A stretch of DNA of 6,737 nucleotides, from assembly GCA_934444485.1 (NCBI GenBank), contig CAKSCN010000137.1, forward strand, positions 1 through 6,737, given 5' to 3'. The stretch comes from an uncultured Eubacteriales bacterium. GTDB taxonomy: Bacteria; Bacillota; Clostridia; Oscillospirales; CAG-382. The position numbers and the translations under genes were made by a program. Of this stretch, positions 5,396 to 6,737 are shown in pieces; positions within the stretch are counted from its first letter, which is position 1, and each line of letters starts with the position of its first letter. The notes beneath the pieces were generated by a model. That model was given only the letters and a program-made list of their open reading frames with translations, was not told the DNA's origin and did no database searches.

Positions 5396-6400
5396 ATGGC
5401 AGTAACAAACGAAAGGACGGATACTGCTGACATGAAAAATATATACATAGCGGCGTGCGCACCGGACGGCGGAGTGTACCTCTGCGATTTTGAGAACGAA
5501 AAGCTTTCGGTGCGTGCCTTTTACCCTTTTGAAAATCCCATGTTTCTTGCAAAAAGCGGAAACAAAATGTACATTGAGTTAAGAAAGACCGACGGCGATT
5601 ACAGCGGCATTCTTGAGTGCGACATTGCAAAGGACGGCACTCTCTCGAATTTTGGTGCGCCGGTATCGACGAAGGGCGTTGTCGCCTGCCACCTTTGCGT
5701 ACACGACTCCGACATATACTGCGTAAACTACCTTTCCGGCAGTGTATCCCGCATAAGAAACGGCGTCTGCGACAAGCTCGACGTACACACGGGACACGGT
5801 CCGAACCCAAAGCGTCAGGAGGCGGCGCACACTCACTACATAAACGTGACGCCCGACGGCAAGTATCTTGTTTCTACAGACCTCGGACTCGATACTGTTT
5901 ACGTATACGACTTTGATCTTGGCGTACATTCGACGGCAAAGGTTCCCGACGGTCATGGATGCAGACACGTTGTGTTCAACCACGAGGGTACACGTATGTA
6001 CTGCGTAAACGAGCTTACCTCCACCGTCACCGTATTCACCTACTCCGACGGCACTCTCGAGCCTCTCGGCACATACCCGGCTCTTCCCCCGGATTACGAC
6101 GGAGTAAGTACGGCGGCGGCGATAAGAATTTCGGACGACGGAAAATATCTCTACGTTTCAAACAGAGGTCACGACTCGATAACCTGTTTTGAGATAACCG
6201 CTTCCGACACTCTCGAGGTTCGCTCCTACACTCCCTGCGGCGGCAAGCGTCCCCGTGACTTCGACATAAAAGACGGATATCTTTTCTCGACCAACGAAGA
6301 GACAAACGACGTGACGGTATTCCGCTGCGACGGTCCGAAGCTCACTCTTCTCGATACAAAAATCGACGCAAAGGGTGCTTTGTGCGTAATCTTCGGCTGA
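5396..6400 (+). CDS. pgl: Lactonase-family beta-propeller protein, probable 6-phosphogluconolactonase
   Basis: A 334-residue cytoplasmic protein of the YbhE/YkgB lactonase family, a seven-bladed beta-propeller that in characterised members hydrolyses 6-phosphogluconolactone to 6-phosphogluconate in the oxidative pentose phosphate pathway. Family motifs are visible in order: HTHYINVTPDGKYLVSTDLG (145-164), GHGCRHVVF (186-194), NELTSTVTVF (205-214), YLYVSNRGHDSITCF (251-265) and GKRPRDFDI plus NEETNDVTVF (283-309). The length is normal for the family. The ATG at 5396 has GGAG only 4 nt upstream, a short spacing; the ATG at 5432 (M13) gives MKNIYIAACAP, closer to the usual family N-terminus, but its AGGA is 14 nt away. 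I keep 5396 with doubt. It has 13 cysteines, high for this family and in keeping with an anaerobe. It is transcribed away from the SLH gene and ends before a shared terminator. The exact substrate is inferred; other sugar lactones are possible. Confidence 0.85.
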   Translation: MAVTNERTDTADMKNIYIAACAPDGGVYLCDFENEKLSVRAFYPFENPMFLAKSGNKMYIELRKTDGDYSGILECDIAKDGTLSNFGAPVSTKGVVACHLCVHDSDIYCVNYLSGSVSRIRNGVCDKLDVHTGHGPNPKRQEAAHTHYINVTPDGKYLVSTDLGLDTVYVYDFDLGVHSTAKVPDGHGCRHVVFNHEGTRMYCVNELTSTVTVFTYSDGTLEPLGTYPALPPDYDGVSTAAAIRISDDGKYLYVSNRGHDSITCFEITASDTLEVRSYTPCGGKRPRDFDIKDGYLFSTNEETNDVTVFRCDGPKLTLLDTKIDAKGALCVIFG

Positions 6401-6425
6401 TACAAGGTACGCTCATAAAAATTTT

Positions 6426-6456
6426 CGGCTGCTCCTTTCCGAAGCAGCCGTTTCTT
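6426..6456. terminator. Bidirectional Rho-independent terminator between convergent genes
   Basis: CGGCTGCT (6426-6433) and AGCAGCCG (6443-6450) form a perfect 8-bp stem with a 9-nt loop. On the plus strand it is followed by TTTCTTAT, and on the minus strand by AAAATTTTTATG. It lies 25 bp after the lactonase stop and directly next to the TAA of the HAD gene (6457-6455), so it can end both transcripts. Confidence 0.85.
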
Positions 6457-6737
6457 ATATTATGCCTGTTTTTTCGAGGTATACCGCAATTCCGTCGCTG
6501 TCGTTGTCGGCGGTATGGCAAGGTATGCGTTCCTTTAAATCCGAAGGTGCGTTTCCCATAAGCACGCCTTTTCCGGCGGTTTCGAGCATTTCCGCATCGT
6601 TGTAGCTGTCGCCGAAAGCGGCTGCCTCCGAAAGAGGTATACCGTACTTTGCGCACAGCTCCTTCACGACGCCGGCTTTGCTTACGCCCTTGCGTATAAC
6701 CTCTATCTGGTTTGCGCACGACTTCACAATCGAAAGC
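6455..6737 (-). CDS. Cof-type HAD-superfamily hydrolase, C-terminal part (cut by window edge)
   Basis: The last 93 codons and stop of a HAD type IIB (Cof/YidA-like) phosphatase; these enzymes remove phosphate from small phosphorylated metabolites such as sugar phosphates in the cytoplasm. The frame runs open to the window edge, so the N-terminus with the DxD nucleophile and the cap domain lie outside. Visible motifs are IEVIRKGVSKAGVV, with the conserved motif III lysine, then AAAFGDSYNDAEML, the motif IV acidic pair that holds magnesium, then KGVLMGNAPSDLKE and the closing NDSDGIAVYLEK, all typical of the Cof subfamily C-terminus. A GTG at 6727 is in frame but is an internal valine, not a start. 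It converges on the lactonase gene; no functional link between the two is shown. The substrate cannot be told from this fragment. Confidence 0.88.
   Translation of the reverse strand, partial: LSIVKSCANQIEVIRKGVSKAGVVKELCAKYGIPLSEAAAFGDSYNDAEMLETAGKGVLMGNAPSDLKERIPCHTADNDSDGIAVYLEKTGII

Noticed and set aside
5259..5983. Minus-strand open frames opposite the lactonase gene
   Set aside because: They are shadows of the plus-strand beta-propeller gene, are rich in arginine or valine, and show no family motif.
1..6737. CRISPR array, tRNA, rRNA, insertion sequence or phage attachment site
   Set aside because: No regularly spaced repeats, no transposase frame, no terminal inverted repeats with target duplications, and no tRNA-like cloverleaf were seen on either strand.

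Overview
The window looks like chromosomal DNA of a Gram-positive Firmicute, most likely an anaerobic clostridium. The grounds are two sigma-A type promoters that match TTGACA-N17-TATAAT exactly, strong AAAGGAG ribosome binding sites at 8-nt spacing, a surface protein with S-layer homology (SLH) repeats, and cysteine-rich proteins. Base composition is balanced (about half G+C by eye). The taxonomic call is inference; no rRNA or tRNA gene is present.

Layout, left to right. (1) Positions 1-188, minus strand: the N-terminus of SecD, cut by the left edge, with its own consensus promoter at 240-268. (2) Positions 442-5094, minus strand: a two-gene unit transcribed right to left from a consensus promoter at 5209-5237 and ending at a hairpin at 400-422. 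The first gene (1867-5094, 1075 aa) encodes a secreted, wall-anchored protein: signal peptide, two related beta-sandwich-like modules, SLH repeats, and a C-terminal right-handed beta-helix domain. The second gene (442-1848, 468 aa) is a partial tandem duplicate carrying only the beta-helix domain, about 68% identical by hand count and colinear apart from one residue. It has no signal peptide and no SLH repeats. (3) Positions 5095-5395: a divergent intergenic region with the promoter, two inverted repeats and a leader hairpin. (4) Positions 5396-6400, plus strand: a lactonase-family beta-propeller, probably 6-phosphogluconolactonase. (5) A hairpin at 6426-6450 shared as a terminator with a convergent minus-strand gene, the C-terminal part of a Cof-type HAD phosphatase (6455 to the right edge).

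The core of interest is the SLH/beta-helix pair. The first protein should sit on the cell wall and display a beta-helix of the fold used by polysaccharide lyases, glycoside hydrolases and tail-spike-like proteins; its substrate cannot be read from the sequence. The second copy is translated from its own ribosome binding site 18 nt after the first stop, yet lies in the same reading frame, so its lack of any export signal is a real puzzle. The lactonase, HAD and SecD genes look like ordinary housekeeping neighbours with no evident functional tie to the pair.
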